Source: JBHHUI01 sp965248775 (lineage in GTDB: Bacteria > Chloroflexota > Anaerolineae > Anaerolineales > JBHHUI01). From it: a stretch of DNA of 64,000 nucleotides. This document shows, in pieces, positions 8,764 to 19,024 of this stretch. Numbering within the stretch: the stretch's first letter is position 1; every line of letters starts with the position of its first letter. A program made the translations under genes and the position numbers. The notes beneath the pieces are model-generated. The model ran no database searches. It was not told the origin of the DNA and worked only from the letters and a program-made list of their open reading frames with translations. Location: assembly GCA_965248775.1 (NCBI GenBank), contig OZ252150.1, forward strand, positions 1,240,001 through 1,304,000, read 5' to 3'.

Positions 8764-9939
8764 ATGACAGCGAATTCAGTCTCTACATATATGTGGCCCG
8801 GGAAGGTTCACCTTGGCTATGGCGCATTGAGCAGGCTTAGTCGGGAAGTACGCAGTTTGAAAGTCAGGCGCGCCTTCCTTGTTTCTGATGCGGGCGTTGT
8901 TGCCGCCGGGCTTCAGAAACAAATCACTGATGCACTAGACTCAGCCGGAATAGAATGGCAGGCGAATTCCGCCACCGTTGCGAATCCCGACACAAAAACT
9001 GTGGACGCGATCGCAGATGAATGTAGCGCAAGTGATTCGGATTTCGTTATTGGTCTTGGCGGTGGCAGTGCGCTCGATACCGCAAAGGCGCTACGGCTGA
9101 GTGTTGCGGGAGGCGGTAGTGTGGCCAACTATGCACTCATCCTGAGGAAGGAGAAGCGCGCGACTCCCCGCAATATGTTGCCGATAATTGCAATTCCGAC
9201 GACCGCCGGAACAGGCAGCGAGGTTACCCCCTGGTCGATAATCTCCGATACAGAGAAAAAGGTGAAATACACAGTAGGCGATGCACATCTGACTCCAACA
9301 CTGAGTATCATCGATCCTGAACTCATGTTATCCCTGCCGGCAAATCTCACAGCCGGCACAGGCCTGGATGCGCTCTCGCATTGCATCGAAGCATATGTCT
9401 CTACCTGGCAAGCAACACCGGCATTGGACGCGCTCACGCTGCGGGGTATTGAACTGATCGATAAGAATTTGCATTCAGCGACTAACGACCCTGATAATCG
9501 GGACGCCCGGCTCGCGCTTGCCGAAGCAGCCATGATCGGGGGCTTGGCAATCAGCTCGAATTCAGTAGGTGGCTGTCATGCCATGGCGCATCAGCTGTCG
9601 AGCGTGGCCGGATTGCATCACGGGCTAGCATGTGCGCTCATGCTCTCGCATCAGATGGCCTTCAGTATTGCGGGCGCATTGCAGCGGTACGCTCAAATTG
9701 GAGAAGTATTCAGGGCGAGCCCGGATGCAGATGCAGAGACAAAAGCACAACAGGCCGTTGAATTTGTGCGCAAATTACTTGCCGGCAGCGGACTGCCTAC
9801 CAATCTGACAGATGCGGGTGTGAAGGAAAATATGTTGCCACAGCTCGTTGAGCGCGCCGTAAATGATGGGAACTGGTTAACGAATCCGGTTCCAGCGAGT
9901 GAAGCAGATGTCGAGAGCCTATTCAGAGCAGCGCTCTAA
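8764..9939 (+). CDS. Iron-containing (group III) alcohol dehydrogenase
   Basis: The 391-residue protein has the group III layout: an NAD(P)-binding half with GLGGGSALDTAKALRL and PTTAGTGSEVTPWSII, then a helical metal-binding half with GLDALSHCIEAYVS, GGCHAMAHQLSSVAGLHHGLACA. The Asp and His residues in these motifs bind Fe(II) or Zn(II). It interconverts an alcohol with an aldehyde or ketone, substrate unknown. It lies just downstream of the DddP-like gene. Iron-type dehydrogenases (DddB) accompany DMSP-cleavage genes in some proteobacteria, so a role in C3 hydroxy-acid oxidation is possible but not shown. Its 3' end converges with the redoxin gene. Confidence 0.88.
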   Translation: MTANSVSTYMWPGKVHLGYGALSRLSREVRSLKVRRAFLVSDAGVVAAGLQKQITDALDSAGIEWQANSATVANPDTKTVDAIADECSASDSDFVIGLGGGSALDTAKALRLSVAGGGSVANYALILRKEKRATPRNMLPIIAIPTTAGTGSEVTPWSIISDTEKKVKYTVGDAHLTPTLSIIDPELMLSLPANLTAGTGLDALSHCIEAYVSTWQATPALDALTLRGIELIDKNLHSATNDPDNRDARLALAEAAMIGGLAISSNSVGGCHAMAHQLSSVAGLHHGLACALMLSHQMAFSIAGALQRYAQIGEVFRASPDADAETKAQQAVEFVRKLLAGSGLPTNLTDAGVKENMLPQLVERAVNDGNWLTNPVPASEADVESLFRAAL

Positions 9940-9961
9940 ATATAAAAAATATGGACCCTGA

Positions 9962-10519
9962 CTAGTCTGCTGGTGCAGCTTCTGCCTCGGCTTTCTCGTC
10001 CCACTCCCGCTGATAAGCCCAATCCGGCCGGCGTGCCATGAGTGCGCGGAAATCCATGCGAAGTTCCTCCACGGTCGGTCGGCCGAGGAACCACCAGCCG
10101 TTGTAGACCTTGTAGATTTCACGGTTGCGGTCAAGAACAATGGTGTACGGGATGGGAATGCGCGGATGCTCCGCGTCTGTATGGTCTTCAATGTCTAATT
10201 CGGTAATAAGATTGCGGTCTGCATCAATCAGGAACGGGAACTCTGCCCCCAGATCGGCCGCAAGTTTTTGAGTAGTCTCGAAGTCATCTACAGTAACAAC
10301 GAGTAATTTGCAATAGCTTACCGGCAACTCCGGCTGCAGGTCGCGCACATATAGCTCCAACTGGAGCACACATTTTGGTCACCAAACCCCCCGGTAGAAA
10401 ACGAGAACAGTCGGCCAGCCGCGCATATGTTGACTCAATGCCAGCACATCCCCGTTCTGGTCTGGCAGCTCGAAATCCGGAAACTTATTGCCGGGCACTA
10501 AATCTGGATGGATTTTCAT
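9962..10519 (-). CDS. Candidate selenocysteine redoxin (AhpC/TSA-like, UxxC motif)
   Basis: On the minus strand an ATG at 10519, preceded by AAGGAT, opens a frame of 185 residues to TAG 9962-9964, with one in-frame TGA at 10381-10379 (codon 47). Around it the protein reads FYRGVW-UGA-PKC, where AhpC/TSA-like redoxins have FYRGxWCPxC, so the UGA sits at the first redox-active Cys and leaves a UxxC motif. The thioredoxin fold continues after the stop with LLVVTVDDFETTQKLAADL and IPIPYTIVLDRN, with no frame change. A hairpin suited to a bacterial SECIS follows at 10367-10354. The role would be peroxide or disulfide reduction in the cytoplasm. A simple nonsense mutation at Cys is the alternative. 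A conventional call would start at about 10369 and miss the active site. Confidence 0.72.
10354..10381 (-). promoter_or_regulatory. UGA codon with candidate bacterial SECIS hairpin
   Basis: Read on the minus strand: TGA (10381-10379), 11 bases, GCTCC, loop AGTT, GGAGC (ending at 10354). The 5-bp GC-rich stem carries a four-base loop with G in second position. The loop begins 16 bases after the UGA, at the lower edge of the 16-37 base range used to define bacterial SECIS elements. All of it lies inside the downstream coding sequence, as expected for SelB-dependent decoding. Confidence 0.6.
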
Positions 10520-10627
10520 TTTGAGATCCTTGACAATGAGTTATTTTCAACTACAAAGGTAGCTTAGCATGTCCCGCGCCAAGAACTGGAATCATCCCTA
10601 CGAACAATATCGATCTTGAGGTAACTA

Positions 10628-12916
10628 ATGTCTTCAATTGGTAAACCGACCCCTTTGTTGGACGGGGGGATAAAAGCAACTGGGAAAATTCAATACGCCA
10701 ATGACATGCCCCTCATGGGTCTGTGACATGCAAGACCTGTTATGAGTATCTATGCGCATGCCAGAATACTCGGCGTTAATTCTCAAGCTGCCAGAGCAAT
10801 CCCAGGAGTTGTGGCGGTCATTATTGGGAAAGATCTACCAGCGGTGACTCCCAGCTCCCGGAGTGAGTTACTCCTGGCGGGGGAGCGAGCGTTATTTGTC
10901 GGCCATCCCATCGCGCTTGTCATTGCGGATTCCGAACAGGCCGCTCAGGATGCCGTTGGACTTGTTCAAGTGGAATATGAACCGCTTCCAGCAGCGTTGG
11001 ATATGGATCCAGGCGCGCGGGGCTGCTGCGCCCAAGGTATGGCCCGATGGCAAGCCCGATGCAAACGAGGATGCCGCAGCCCACGGCGCCGGTGTTGGAT
11101 TTGATGAAGACGCCGATGATTCTGACAACTTGACAGGAAAGATTACATTCGCAAGAGGTGATGTCGAATCTGGTATGGCACAAAGTGCTGTCATCGTTGA
11201 AAAAACCTATACAACCCAGGGCATACACACCAAGCATATCTTGAAACACAATCTGTCATTGTTCAACCGGATCCAATGTCTGGCGGCGTGAACGTTTGGA
11301 CGAGTACACAGACCATATTTGAATGCCGACGGGGTATTGCACACGTACTCGGAATTCCCGAAGCGGATGTCCGTGTGCGCGGCATGCCTGTGGGTGGCGC
11401 TTTTGGCGGCAAATGGCCGCTTTATGAACCATTGGTTGCAGCTGCCGCGTGCGCGCTTAACCGACCACTGCGGTTGTGCCTCACACGCGCAGAAGACATG
11501 CTTGCCACAAATCCTGTGCATCCTGGTCGTTTCCATGTGCGCCTCGGCGCCCGCTCTGACGGAACGCTGGTCGCACTTGCCGCCGACATCTTATTTGAGG
11601 CCGGCTGTTACCCTATTGCTCCCGCTGGAAATGCAGGCGTCCTGTTGGGAAGCATGTACAAGGTTGAACATCTGTCGGTTTCAGTCGCGGAGGTCTTGAC
11701 GAACAAGCCATCCGTCGGTGCGTATCGAGCTCCGGGCGGGCCCCAGGCCGCCTTTGCAATTGAGAGTACGATGGATGCATTGGCGAGGGAACTCGACCTT
11801 GATCCGTTGGAACTGCGACTTAGAAATGCAGTCGCAGAAGGCGATCGAATGGCGAATGGCGCCGAGTGGCCGAACATTAGTATGCGCGAAGTATTGCAGG
11901 CCGTCCAGGAGCATCCGCTATGGGTGGAACGAGCGCAAGCCCGCGCCGCCGGACGAGGTGTGGGATTTGCAATTGGAGGTTGGCCGGGAGCTACGCAACC
12001 CGGCGCCGCAACCTGTAATCTGGATGGTGATGGCATACTGCGCGTGCAGGTGGGGGTGTCTGATCTGACTGGCACGACTACTGGTTTCGCAGCTCTCGCC
12101 GCCGATGCATTTGGTCTTCCAACTGAGCGGGTACGTGTAACTGTGGGCGACACGGATAATGCACCCTTCTCTGGTGGCACAGGTGGCAGCAAGGTCATGT
12201 ACTCCATCGGTCCGGCTGTAATCCTGGCTGCCAAAGATGCGCAGCGGCAGGTATTTGGGATTGCCTCACAGGAACTTGAAGCGGATGTGGACGATCTGGA
12301 AATCTTCGAAAGTCAGGTGCGGGTGCGCGGTGTGCCGGACAGCGCCATTGAATTAGGGGGTTTGGCCCGCAAAGCGATGGAGTTCGAAGGGCGCTATGCA
12401 CCAATCATTGGCAGCGGCCGACATGTGAATACGAACCATTCGCCGGCGTTTTGTGCGCAATTAGTAGAGGTTGAGGTCGATATAGAAACCGGCACAGTGC
12501 GTGTTGAACGATTGGTTGTGTTCCAGGATGTTGGGCGTGCGATCAATCCGCTCACAATTGAAGGCCAGATTATGGGTGGTGCCGTACAGGGTATCGGCTG
12601 GGCGCTATACGAGGATTTAGCCTATGGCGAAAATGGGCAACTCCAGGCGGCTACATTCATGGATTATGCAGTTCCGAACGTTCAGCAAGTTGGTAGGTCA
12701 ATAGAAACAGTCTTGGTAGAAGTTCCTTCGGAACATGGCCCATTGGGCGCCCGTGGAATGGGTGAAGCGCCTGTCATACCAACGGCGGCTGCTATTGCCA
12801 ATGCGATTGCGGATGCGACGGGTGTGCGGCTAACAGCGCTGCCAATGACGCCGGAAAAAGTCTACACTGCCCTCCAAGAGAGAATAAAAGAGAGAGGTAT
12901 AGAATCAGGAGAGTAA
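10628..12916 (+). pseudogene. Xanthine dehydrogenase/aldehyde oxidase-type Mo subunit, degraded
   Basis: The remains start at ATG 10628 (IGKPTPLLDGGIKATGKIQYANDMPL), a typical N-terminus of large molybdopterin subunits. A TGA stop lies at 10724-10726. An extra base near the G-run 11019-11022 shifts the frame, and a missing base near 11241 shifts it back (QSVIVQPDPMSGG resumes at about 11250). From there the molybdenum-binding domain is intact to 12916, with VGGAFGGK, YRAPGGPQAAFAIE, GGTGGSK and the catalytic GARGMGEAP. Enzymes of this family hydroxylate aldehydes, purines or CO with FeS and FAD partner subunits. No gene for either partner is adjacent, which fits loss of function. The stop codon TAATG overlaps the next gene's start. 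Confidence 0.85.
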
Positions 12917-14019
12917 TGGAAATAAAAGGCGCAGTTCTTCACGGCCCCCATCAAGATTTTCAGATCGAAACACTCAATTTGCAAGAACCGCAGGCTGGCG
13001 AGGTTCTTGTGCGTGTCACCGCTGCCGGCATTTGCCATAGCGATTATCATCTGATCACCGGCGATTCCAAGCACCCTATGCCGGTACTGGCTGGGCATGA
13101 AGGCGCTGGGAAGGTTGAGGCCGTTGGGTCGGGTGTCTCGCGAGTAAGCGTAGGTGATCAAGTAGCGCTCAATTGGGCTCCGTTCTGTGGTGATTGTTTT
13201 TATTGCATCGAAGGCCAACCACAGCTTTGCTCTACATACGAGGAGGCACTCTGGTCGGGTGTGATGCTCGACGACACCACGCGGCTTTCAAGCAATGGTG
13301 ATCCCGTTTACCATTTCAGCGGAGTTTCATGTTTTGCCGAATTTGCGGTTCTACCCGAGCAATGTTGTATCGTTGTCGATGGCAATGTGCCGCCAGCCAT
13401 CGTGGCGCTCACCGGTTGCGCAGTTACGACAGGTGTCGGTTCGGTATTGAATACAGCCCAGGTTAAACCAGGCAGTACTGTCGCCGTATTTGGCGCTGGG
13501 GGCGTGGGGCTGAGCGTGCTGATGGGTGCACAGCTGGCCGGGGCAAAACGGATTATTGCCATCGACCGTGCAGAATCGAAAATCGAGATCGTAAAGTATT
13601 TTGGCGCGACAGATTTTGTGCTGGCTGCCGAGGATACGAATGAGCAAATCCGGGGTTTGACTGAGGGGCGGGGTGCTGATTACGTTTTTGAGGCCATTGG
13701 TATACCGGCAGTCCAGGAACAGGCATTGGATGCCACCCGGCCCGGTGGGACGCTCATCCTCGTAGGCATCGCTCCCATGGGGAGTGGGACTAACATGCCG
13801 GGTGCGCTGCTTACAAGGCAGGAAAAGACTGTTGCCGGTTCTTTTTATGGATCCGCCAACACAGCCCGGGACTTTCCACTCTATCTCGATTTGTACTCTT
13901 CAGGTCGATTGCCCATCGATAAACTTGTGACGAAAACATATGAACTTGAGCAAATCAACGAAGGCTTTGCGGCCATGTTAAGCGGCGAAATCGCGCGCGG
14001 TGTAATCCTGTTCGACTAG
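12916..14019 (+). CDS. Zinc-dependent alcohol dehydrogenase (class III-like MDR)
   Basis: This 367-residue medium-chain dehydrogenase has catalytic zinc ligands Cys40 (AAGICHSDYH), His61 (LAGHEGAG) and a Cys in VALTGCAVTTG. The structural zinc motif is complete (CGDCFYCIEGQPQLC), and the Rossmann loop is VAVFGAGGVGLSV. It resembles the glutathione/mycothiol-type formaldehyde dehydrogenase branch, which would suit a formaldehyde-generating demethylation locus, but the substrate is not determined by sequence. Its ATG overlaps the stop of the degraded molybdopterin subunit (TAATG), so the two were probably one operon. Confidence 0.88.
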   Translation: MEIKGAVLHGPHQDFQIETLNLQEPQAGEVLVRVTAAGICHSDYHLITGDSKHPMPVLAGHEGAGKVEAVGSGVSRVSVGDQVALNWAPFCGDCFYCIEGQPQLCSTYEEALWSGVMLDDTTRLSSNGDPVYHFSGVSCFAEFAVLPEQCCIVVDGNVPPAIVALTGCAVTTGVGSVLNTAQVKPGSTVAVFGAGGVGLSVLMGAQLAGAKRIIAIDRAESKIEIVKYFGATDFVLAAEDTNEQIRGLTEGRGADYVFEAIGIPAVQEQALDATRPGGTLILVGIAPMGSGTNMPGALLTRQEKTVAGSFYGSANTARDFPLYLDLYSSGRLPIDKLVTKTYELEQINEGFAAMLSGEIARGVILFD

Positions 14020-14131
14020 ACTGGATTTGTACGGGCTGCCTAGAACAAATCCGCGATCCCTGTCCTCGTGCCTGTGGCTGTATTTGAATAAGTCTCTTAA
14101 GATCGAATAATCTTTCAACCTGGAGAAAATC

Positions 14132-15445
14132 ATGGGACTCCCAACCCGAGCAGAATATCTTGTCATTGGCGCCGGTGTACATGGGCTGTCGACAGCCTAC
14201 CATCTCGCGAAATATCTCAAGGCGAGCGGTAACGGTAGCGGTGAAGATGTGCTCGTGATCGAGAAGAGCGCTATTGCAGCAGGCGCCTCTGGTGTGGCGT
14301 GTGGGAACGTGCGCTGTAATTATTTTCAGGAACCCATGACACGGCTGATGATGCACAGCATGGATATCTGGGAATCCGATCCCGACTACTTTGCTTACAA
14401 CTCGGTTGGATATCTGACGGCATCCTTTGAACCCATGCGAGCCGGTTTGGAGGCTGTCCACGCTCGGCATCAGGAGCTGGGTTATCCATCTACTTTGGTT
14501 GTTGGAGAAAAGCAAGTCCGAAATTATATGCAATCTATGTTTTGGGATTGGAAGGCCGAGAATTTGGAAGTGCTCTTGCACGAACATAGGGGCGGCCATG
14601 CCTGGAGTCGCCAGGCCATCCATGGTCTGGCAATCAAGGCAGAACGCGAAGACACACAACTCGTCGCGGGACCTTGTGTAACTGGTTTTCAATTTGATGC
14701 AGACGGCTCGGTTACGGTCGTCGAGACTGACCTGGGCAATATTGAAGTGGGGTATGTAATTGTTGCCGTCGGGCCCTGGATTAAAAACCTATGGCGTTTG
14801 CTTGATCTACCTGAAGAAGTCCCCGATCCCAACAATCAGGGAGAAACCACGGCCTTATGGCGCTATCTAGCCTTGCAAGAAGGCGAGATCGAGATCAACC
14901 CTTATACCCATATCACCGATGATGGGAAGCGTCCGCCGCTGGTGCATGTGGACAGCGATGTGCCGCTTTTTAGTGAAGAGGGTCGTCTTGTCTGGGATGA
15001 ACCCTGGGGTATCTATGTCAAGCGCGATAAGCATGCTGTCCAGGGTGGGGCTGTGCCGCTTGACGTCGGCCCGGAGGCCGAAGTTGATCCATACGGCACA
15101 CGCAGCCCGCATTATTGCGTAGACGACAATTTCTATGACCTGTGGGTGGCCTCATTGGCACACTGTTGGAAACGGTACGAGGGGAAACGCAAGTTTGCTT
15201 CGTCGCACGCTTCCGGCGGAATCGGTTGCTTCTCTGCAGACAACTTCCCGATCTTCGATTTTGTCCGCCCGAATGTTTACGCCATTGCTGATTCGAATCA
15301 TGGCTTCAAAATGATCGGAGTCGGCGAACAGGTTGCCCGCATACTCACGGGGCACGGAAGTGATTTGCTTGAGCCGTTTTTCTATAGCCGCTTCGAAGAA
15401 CAAAAACCCTTGCCGAAGTCGAATGCCCCTTTCCCGTGGATGTAA
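14132..15445 (+). CDS. DAO-family FAD oxidoreductase (sarcosine oxidase beta-like)
   Basis: The 437-residue protein has an N-terminal FAD-binding motif (YLVIGAGVHGLSTAYHLAKYL), the acidic strand end VLVIEK and AAGASGVACGNVR, where related amine oxidases have the flavin-contacting GASG segment. The C-terminal half includes FASSHASGGIGCFSADNFPIFDFV and DSNHGFKMIGVGEQVARIL, the usual closing FAD motif. Family members oxidise N-methyl or secondary amines such as sarcosine, dimethylglycine or D-amino acids. The ATG follows a Shine-Dalgarno TGGAG. It is transcribed alone or with the following amine oxidase remnant. The substrate is inferred only from the neighbourhood. Confidence 0.85.
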   Translation: MGLPTRAEYLVIGAGVHGLSTAYHLAKYLKASGNGSGEDVLVIEKSAIAAGASGVACGNVRCNYFQEPMTRLMMHSMDIWESDPDYFAYNSVGYLTASFEPMRAGLEAVHARHQELGYPSTLVVGEKQVRNYMQSMFWDWKAENLEVLLHEHRGGHAWSRQAIHGLAIKAEREDTQLVAGPCVTGFQFDADGSVTVVETDLGNIEVGYVIVAVGPWIKNLWRLLDLPEEVPDPNNQGETTALWRYLALQEGEIEINPYTHITDDGKRPPLVHVDSDVPLFSEEGRLVWDEPWGIYVKRDKHAVQGGAVPLDVGPEAEVDPYGTRSPHYCVDDNFYDLWVASLAHCWKRYEGKRKFASSHASGGIGCFSADNFPIFDFVRPNVYAIADSNHGFKMIGVGEQVARILTGHGSDLLEPFFYSRFEEQKPLPKSNAPFPWM

Positions 15446-15582
15446 TTTGAGGACAAAGATAATATACTGTGATCCATAATTGACCTGTTAATTGGTGCGC
15501 AGAAAATTATCCCGCCGCGACATTTTTCGTCTCTCCCAGTTCCGAACACAGTGTGGCCGCACTTGTACTCTAGCGCTGTCAA

Positions 15583-16937
15583 TTGCAGGATGAATTCACA
15601 GAGATAGAGACCACGGAGCCAGATCCTAAATTGGAAGAAGCCAACAACGACGAGCGCATCATCGTAATTGGAGCAGGAATAGCGGGTCTGGCCGCAGCAC
15701 GGACGCTCATGGATGCAGGTTATCGAGAGTGGCTCCTTGAGGCCCGTGATCGAATTGGTGGGCGCGTGTGGACAGACGAATCGCTTGGGACGCTGTTGGA
15801 TATGGGGGCTTCCTGGATTCACGGACTACTCGAGAATCCAATAACAAAGATTGCGCAGGCACACGACATCGAGACGGTCCAGACAGATTATGATTCGGTT
15901 ACTATTTACAATGCCGCTGGGTACGAATTGTCAGATCGGGAATGCTCGCTGCTTGATGCTTGGACCCAAGAGTTTGTTGAGGCACTGGAGAAGGAACGTA
16001 TTCGACGAAGTGCTGTGGGTGAACCGGATATCTCACTTGGAGAGGCGATTGGGATATTGCTGGATCGGGGAGATCTTTCAGCACTAGACGAAGACATGCG
16101 TGACTTGCCACAACCGCAAGAATAGAGCTGGATTACGCCGCTGCAATAGAGCAGCTTTCACTCGTGGAGTGGGGGACAGACAGCATCTTTCCGGGTAAAG
16201 ATGTGATCTTTCCAGATGGTTACATGGAGATCGCAGTGGCACTTGCCGGTGATCTAAATATCCTAATGGGGCAGGATGTAACTTCCGTTGAATATGACTC
16301 AGATGGCGTGCATATCACTTCAAATGGGAATACGTATTCCGCTCAAAAAGTAATCTGCACGCTGCCGCTAGGCGTTCTTCAACAAGGGACAGTGCAGTTT
16401 TCACCTGTCCTGCCATCCGAGAAGCAGGATGCCATTGAACGGCTCGGAATGCATGTGCTCAATAAGGTGTATCTGCGATTTTCCGATCCTTTTTGGGCAG
16501 AAGATGACAGCGAGTTCATCGGTCACATCTCCACGAAAAAAGGCGTGTGGCCTAATTTTATGAATCTTCACGAGATCCTCGGTGAGCCCATCTTGTTGGC
16601 CTTCAATGTCGGAGATTTCGGCCTGGAAATTGAATCGTGGTCTGACGATGATATTGTGAGCGGAGCAATGGAAGTCCTGCGCACGATTTATGATGGAGAC
16701 ATACCTGATCCGGATGCCTGGCTGATAACCCGTTGGGGGTCCGATCCTCTTTCAGGTGGATCCTATTCTCACAACCCGCCCGGAACTGAGCGGGCCGAGC
16801 GTGAGTCGCTCGCTGCGCCTCTTGCGGGCAGGCTTTTCTTTGCAGGGGAAGCGACATCAACAGATTATCCGGCTACCGTGCATGGGGCATATATGTCCGG
16901 TGTTCGCGCAGCCAAGGAGATCATAGACAATGCCTGA
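15583..16937 (+). pseudogene. Flavin amine oxidase (polyamine oxidase-like), frameshifted
   Basis: Two overlapping frames make one amine oxidase of about 450 residues. The first half (from TTG 15583, no good ATG) has IIVIGAGIAGLAAARTLMDAG, DRIGGRVWTD and DMGASWIHG. It runs into TAG at 16123-16125. Shifting by one base at about 16112 restores the family sequence TARIELDYAAAIEQLSLVEW. The second half continues to TGA 16937 with VICTLPLGVLQ and LFFAGEATSTDYPATVHGAY, the usual C-terminal FAD motif. A single missing base explains the break. Enzymes of this type oxidise polyamines or related secondary amines and release H2O2. It overlaps the TauD-type gene by 8 bases. Confidence 0.85.
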
Positions 16938-17736
16938 GCTGGAAATCATACCCACTGGGGCAGCGCTAGGCGCAGAAGTGCGTGACTTAGATCTGTCGAC
17001 CGATTTGCTCCCGCATGCAGTTGAGATCTTAAAGAACGCCTTTCTGGAATATAGCGTTCTGATTTTTCGAGGCCAACAACTCACACAGCCGGAGCAAGTT
17101 CGCTTCACAAACAACTTCGGCAAACCGGTGCCCCACGTGCGGGAACAGCCTGATCGGGAAGTCCCCGAGATATTTGTAATCTCAAATGTGAGCGAGGGGG
17201 GTACATCCATCGGTTCGCTTGGGAATAGTGCCCTGCCTTTCCACTCTGACCTCTCGTATATGCCGGAGCCGGGAACTATTTCGATCCTATACGCGGTGGA
17301 GGTGCCTGCGAACGGCGGAGATACGAGCTGGGCCAGTTCCTATGCCGCTTACGATGCTCTGTCTCCAGACCTGAAAAAGGAGCTCAGCGTGCTACGCGCA
17401 GTCCATCGTCATGATCTGGAGCAACAAAACCCATCAGAACCGGCCGCACAGCCGATAATTCGTAAACACCCCCTGACAAATCGCAAGGTTCTGTATGTGA
17501 ACCCGCAGTTTACACGCTTCGTCGTTGGCATGGAATCGAATGAAAGTGAAGAACTTCTAGAGCGTCTATTACAACATGTGACCCAGTCACGCTTCGTTTA
17601 TACACACCAATGGCGAGTTGGTGACGTTGTGATGTGGGACAATCGCTGCACCATGCATCGGCGCGAATCCTTTGACAATCAAGATCGACGCATCATGTGG
17701 CGCACACAAATGTTTGGCGAAGCGCCCATAAATTAG
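16930..17736 (+). CDS. TauD/TfdA-family Fe(II)/2-oxoglutarate dioxygenase
   Basis: The 268-residue protein shows the family facial triad: His105 and Asp107 in PFHSDLSY and the distal His243 in CTMHRRESF, with Arg residues in RRIMWRTQMF positioned to hold 2-oxoglutarate. Members hydroxylate taurine, sulfonates, gamma-butyrobetaine, trimethyllysine and other small acids. The neighbourhood suggests a methylated amine or amino acid, but the sequence does not decide. The start ATG 16930 overlaps the end of the amine oxidase gene, indicating translational coupling, and the next flavoprotein begins 24 bases downstream. Confidence 0.85.
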   Translation: MPELEIIPTGAALGAEVRDLDLSTDLLPHAVEILKNAFLEYSVLIFRGQQLTQPEQVRFTNNFGKPVPHVREQPDREVPEIFVISNVSEGGTSIGSLGNSALPFHSDLSYMPEPGTISILYAVEVPANGGDTSWASSYAAYDALSPDLKKELSVLRAVHRHDLEQQNPSEPAAQPIIRKHPLTNRKVLYVNPQFTRFVVGMESNESEELLERLLQHVTQSRFVYTHQWRVGDVVMWDNRCTMHRRESFDNQDRRIMWRTQMFGEAPIN

Positions 17737-17759
17737 CCATATAGATAGATGGGATTGCG

Positions 17760-18935
17760 ATGAGCAACAGCGCAGATATTCTTGTTCTCGGAGGCGGCCT
17801 CTATGGTTGCGCCACAGCCTATCATTTGGCAAATCTGGGCGCTCATAATGTGACAATCCTGGAACAGGGTGCTGTCTGCGCCGGCGGCACCGCCAAGTCC
17901 TGCGCAATCGTGCGTACGCATTATTCCATTGAGACGAATTTAATCCATGCTGTTGAGAGCCTGAAAATATTCTCTGAATTTGACTCGATTGTGGGCGGCG
18001 AGATCGGCTGGTGCAAAACAGGCTATATTATCCTGGGTCCGGAAGATCAGGCTGAGCCAATGCGGAAGGTCTTTGCCAACCAGAACCGCTTTGGTATCGA
18101 TACCGCCGAATTGACACGTAGCGAGGCACACGAATTACACCCGTTGCTCAGTTTCCATGATGTTGCTGTTATTGGTTATGACACGCAGACTGGTTATGCC
18201 GATCCTTATCTAACAACCACAGCCTACGCCAAGCGGGCGCGCGAACTGGGTGTAACGATTCGCACCGATACGGGCGTGACCGGGATCAGTGTGAACGGGG
18301 ACATGAAAACAGTTCAGACCGCGCAAGGGGATTTCCAGGCTCCAATTGTCATTCTTGCGGCGGGTCCCTGGGTGCAGCTGCTGGGAGACATGCTTGCCGT
18401 CACCTTTCCGTACGAAAACAGTCGCCACAAAGTTGTGACCTTGAAGGCTGCGGAGCCCTACAAAGAGAATTGGCCGATCGTCAAAGACCTGACAACCAAA
18501 GACAAAATTTATTTCCGGCCGGAAACGGGCGGGGTGGTTTTGGTCGGCACCGGCGATCACGGGGATCCGATTCGGGACGCGGACAAAGGACTTTCCGATC
18601 GCGTCGAAATGGATCACGTGAGCCGGATCGACGGACTCATTACAAACCGGATGCCGGCCTATTCCAATGCGGAAATGCCGGCAAGTTGGACAGGGCCATA
18701 CGACATTACGCCCGATTGGAATCCGATCGTCGGGCCGGTGACCGGCTATGAAGGGATGTTTGTCGCCGTTGGGTTCAGCGGCCATGGGTTTAAACTGGCG
18801 CCTACCATCTCGGAATCATTGGCTCAAACCGTTTTGGGCCAGGAGACCCGCATACCAATTGCAGATTATGCGATGACGCGCTTTGCGGAAGGTAAAGAAT
18901 TGCACGGTGCGTACGGGATTGGATCGATTTCGTAG
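17760..18935 (+). CDS. DAO-family FAD oxidoreductase (sarcosine/dimethylglycine-type)
   Basis: The 391-residue flavoprotein begins with ILVLGGGLYGCATAYHLANLG, then VTILEQGAVCAGGTAKSCAIVRTHYS. The AIVR.HYS segment is shared with the flavoprotein at 57621, suggesting a common ancestor. It ends with FVAVGFSGHGFKLAPTISESLAQ, the typical FAD-contacting C-terminus. It probably oxidises an N-methylated or secondary amino acid. It sits immediately behind the TauD-type gene with a 24-base gap, so both probably belong to one operon. The electron acceptor (O2 or ETF) cannot be told from sequence. Confidence 0.85.
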   Translation: MSNSADILVLGGGLYGCATAYHLANLGAHNVTILEQGAVCAGGTAKSCAIVRTHYSIETNLIHAVESLKIFSEFDSIVGGEIGWCKTGYIILGPEDQAEPMRKVFANQNRFGIDTAELTRSEAHELHPLLSFHDVAVIGYDTQTGYADPYLTTTAYAKRARELGVTIRTDTGVTGISVNGDMKTVQTAQGDFQAPIVILAAGPWVQLLGDMLAVTFPYENSRHKVVTLKAAEPYKENWPIVKDLTTKDKIYFRPETGGVVLVGTGDHGDPIRDADKGLSDRVEMDHVSRIDGLITNRMPAYSNAEMPASWTGPYDITPDWNPIVGPVTGYEGMFVAVGFSGHGFKLAPTISESLAQTVLGQETRIPIADYAMTRFAEGKELHGAYGIGSIS

Positions 18936-19024
18936 AATTATTATGTGCTGCAAGTTGGTGCGATGACGATCAAGGGGCATAATGAGTTGGAATAGATGAA
19001 ATATTGTTGTGGAGGAGGTTTCAC

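Noticed and set aside
10724..10726. In-frame TGA in the molybdopterin subunit gene as a third selenocysteine site
   Set aside because: The family has Leu or a similar residue here and not Cys, no hairpin fits in the next 40 bases, and the gene has two further frameshifts. It is best read as a pseudogene stop.
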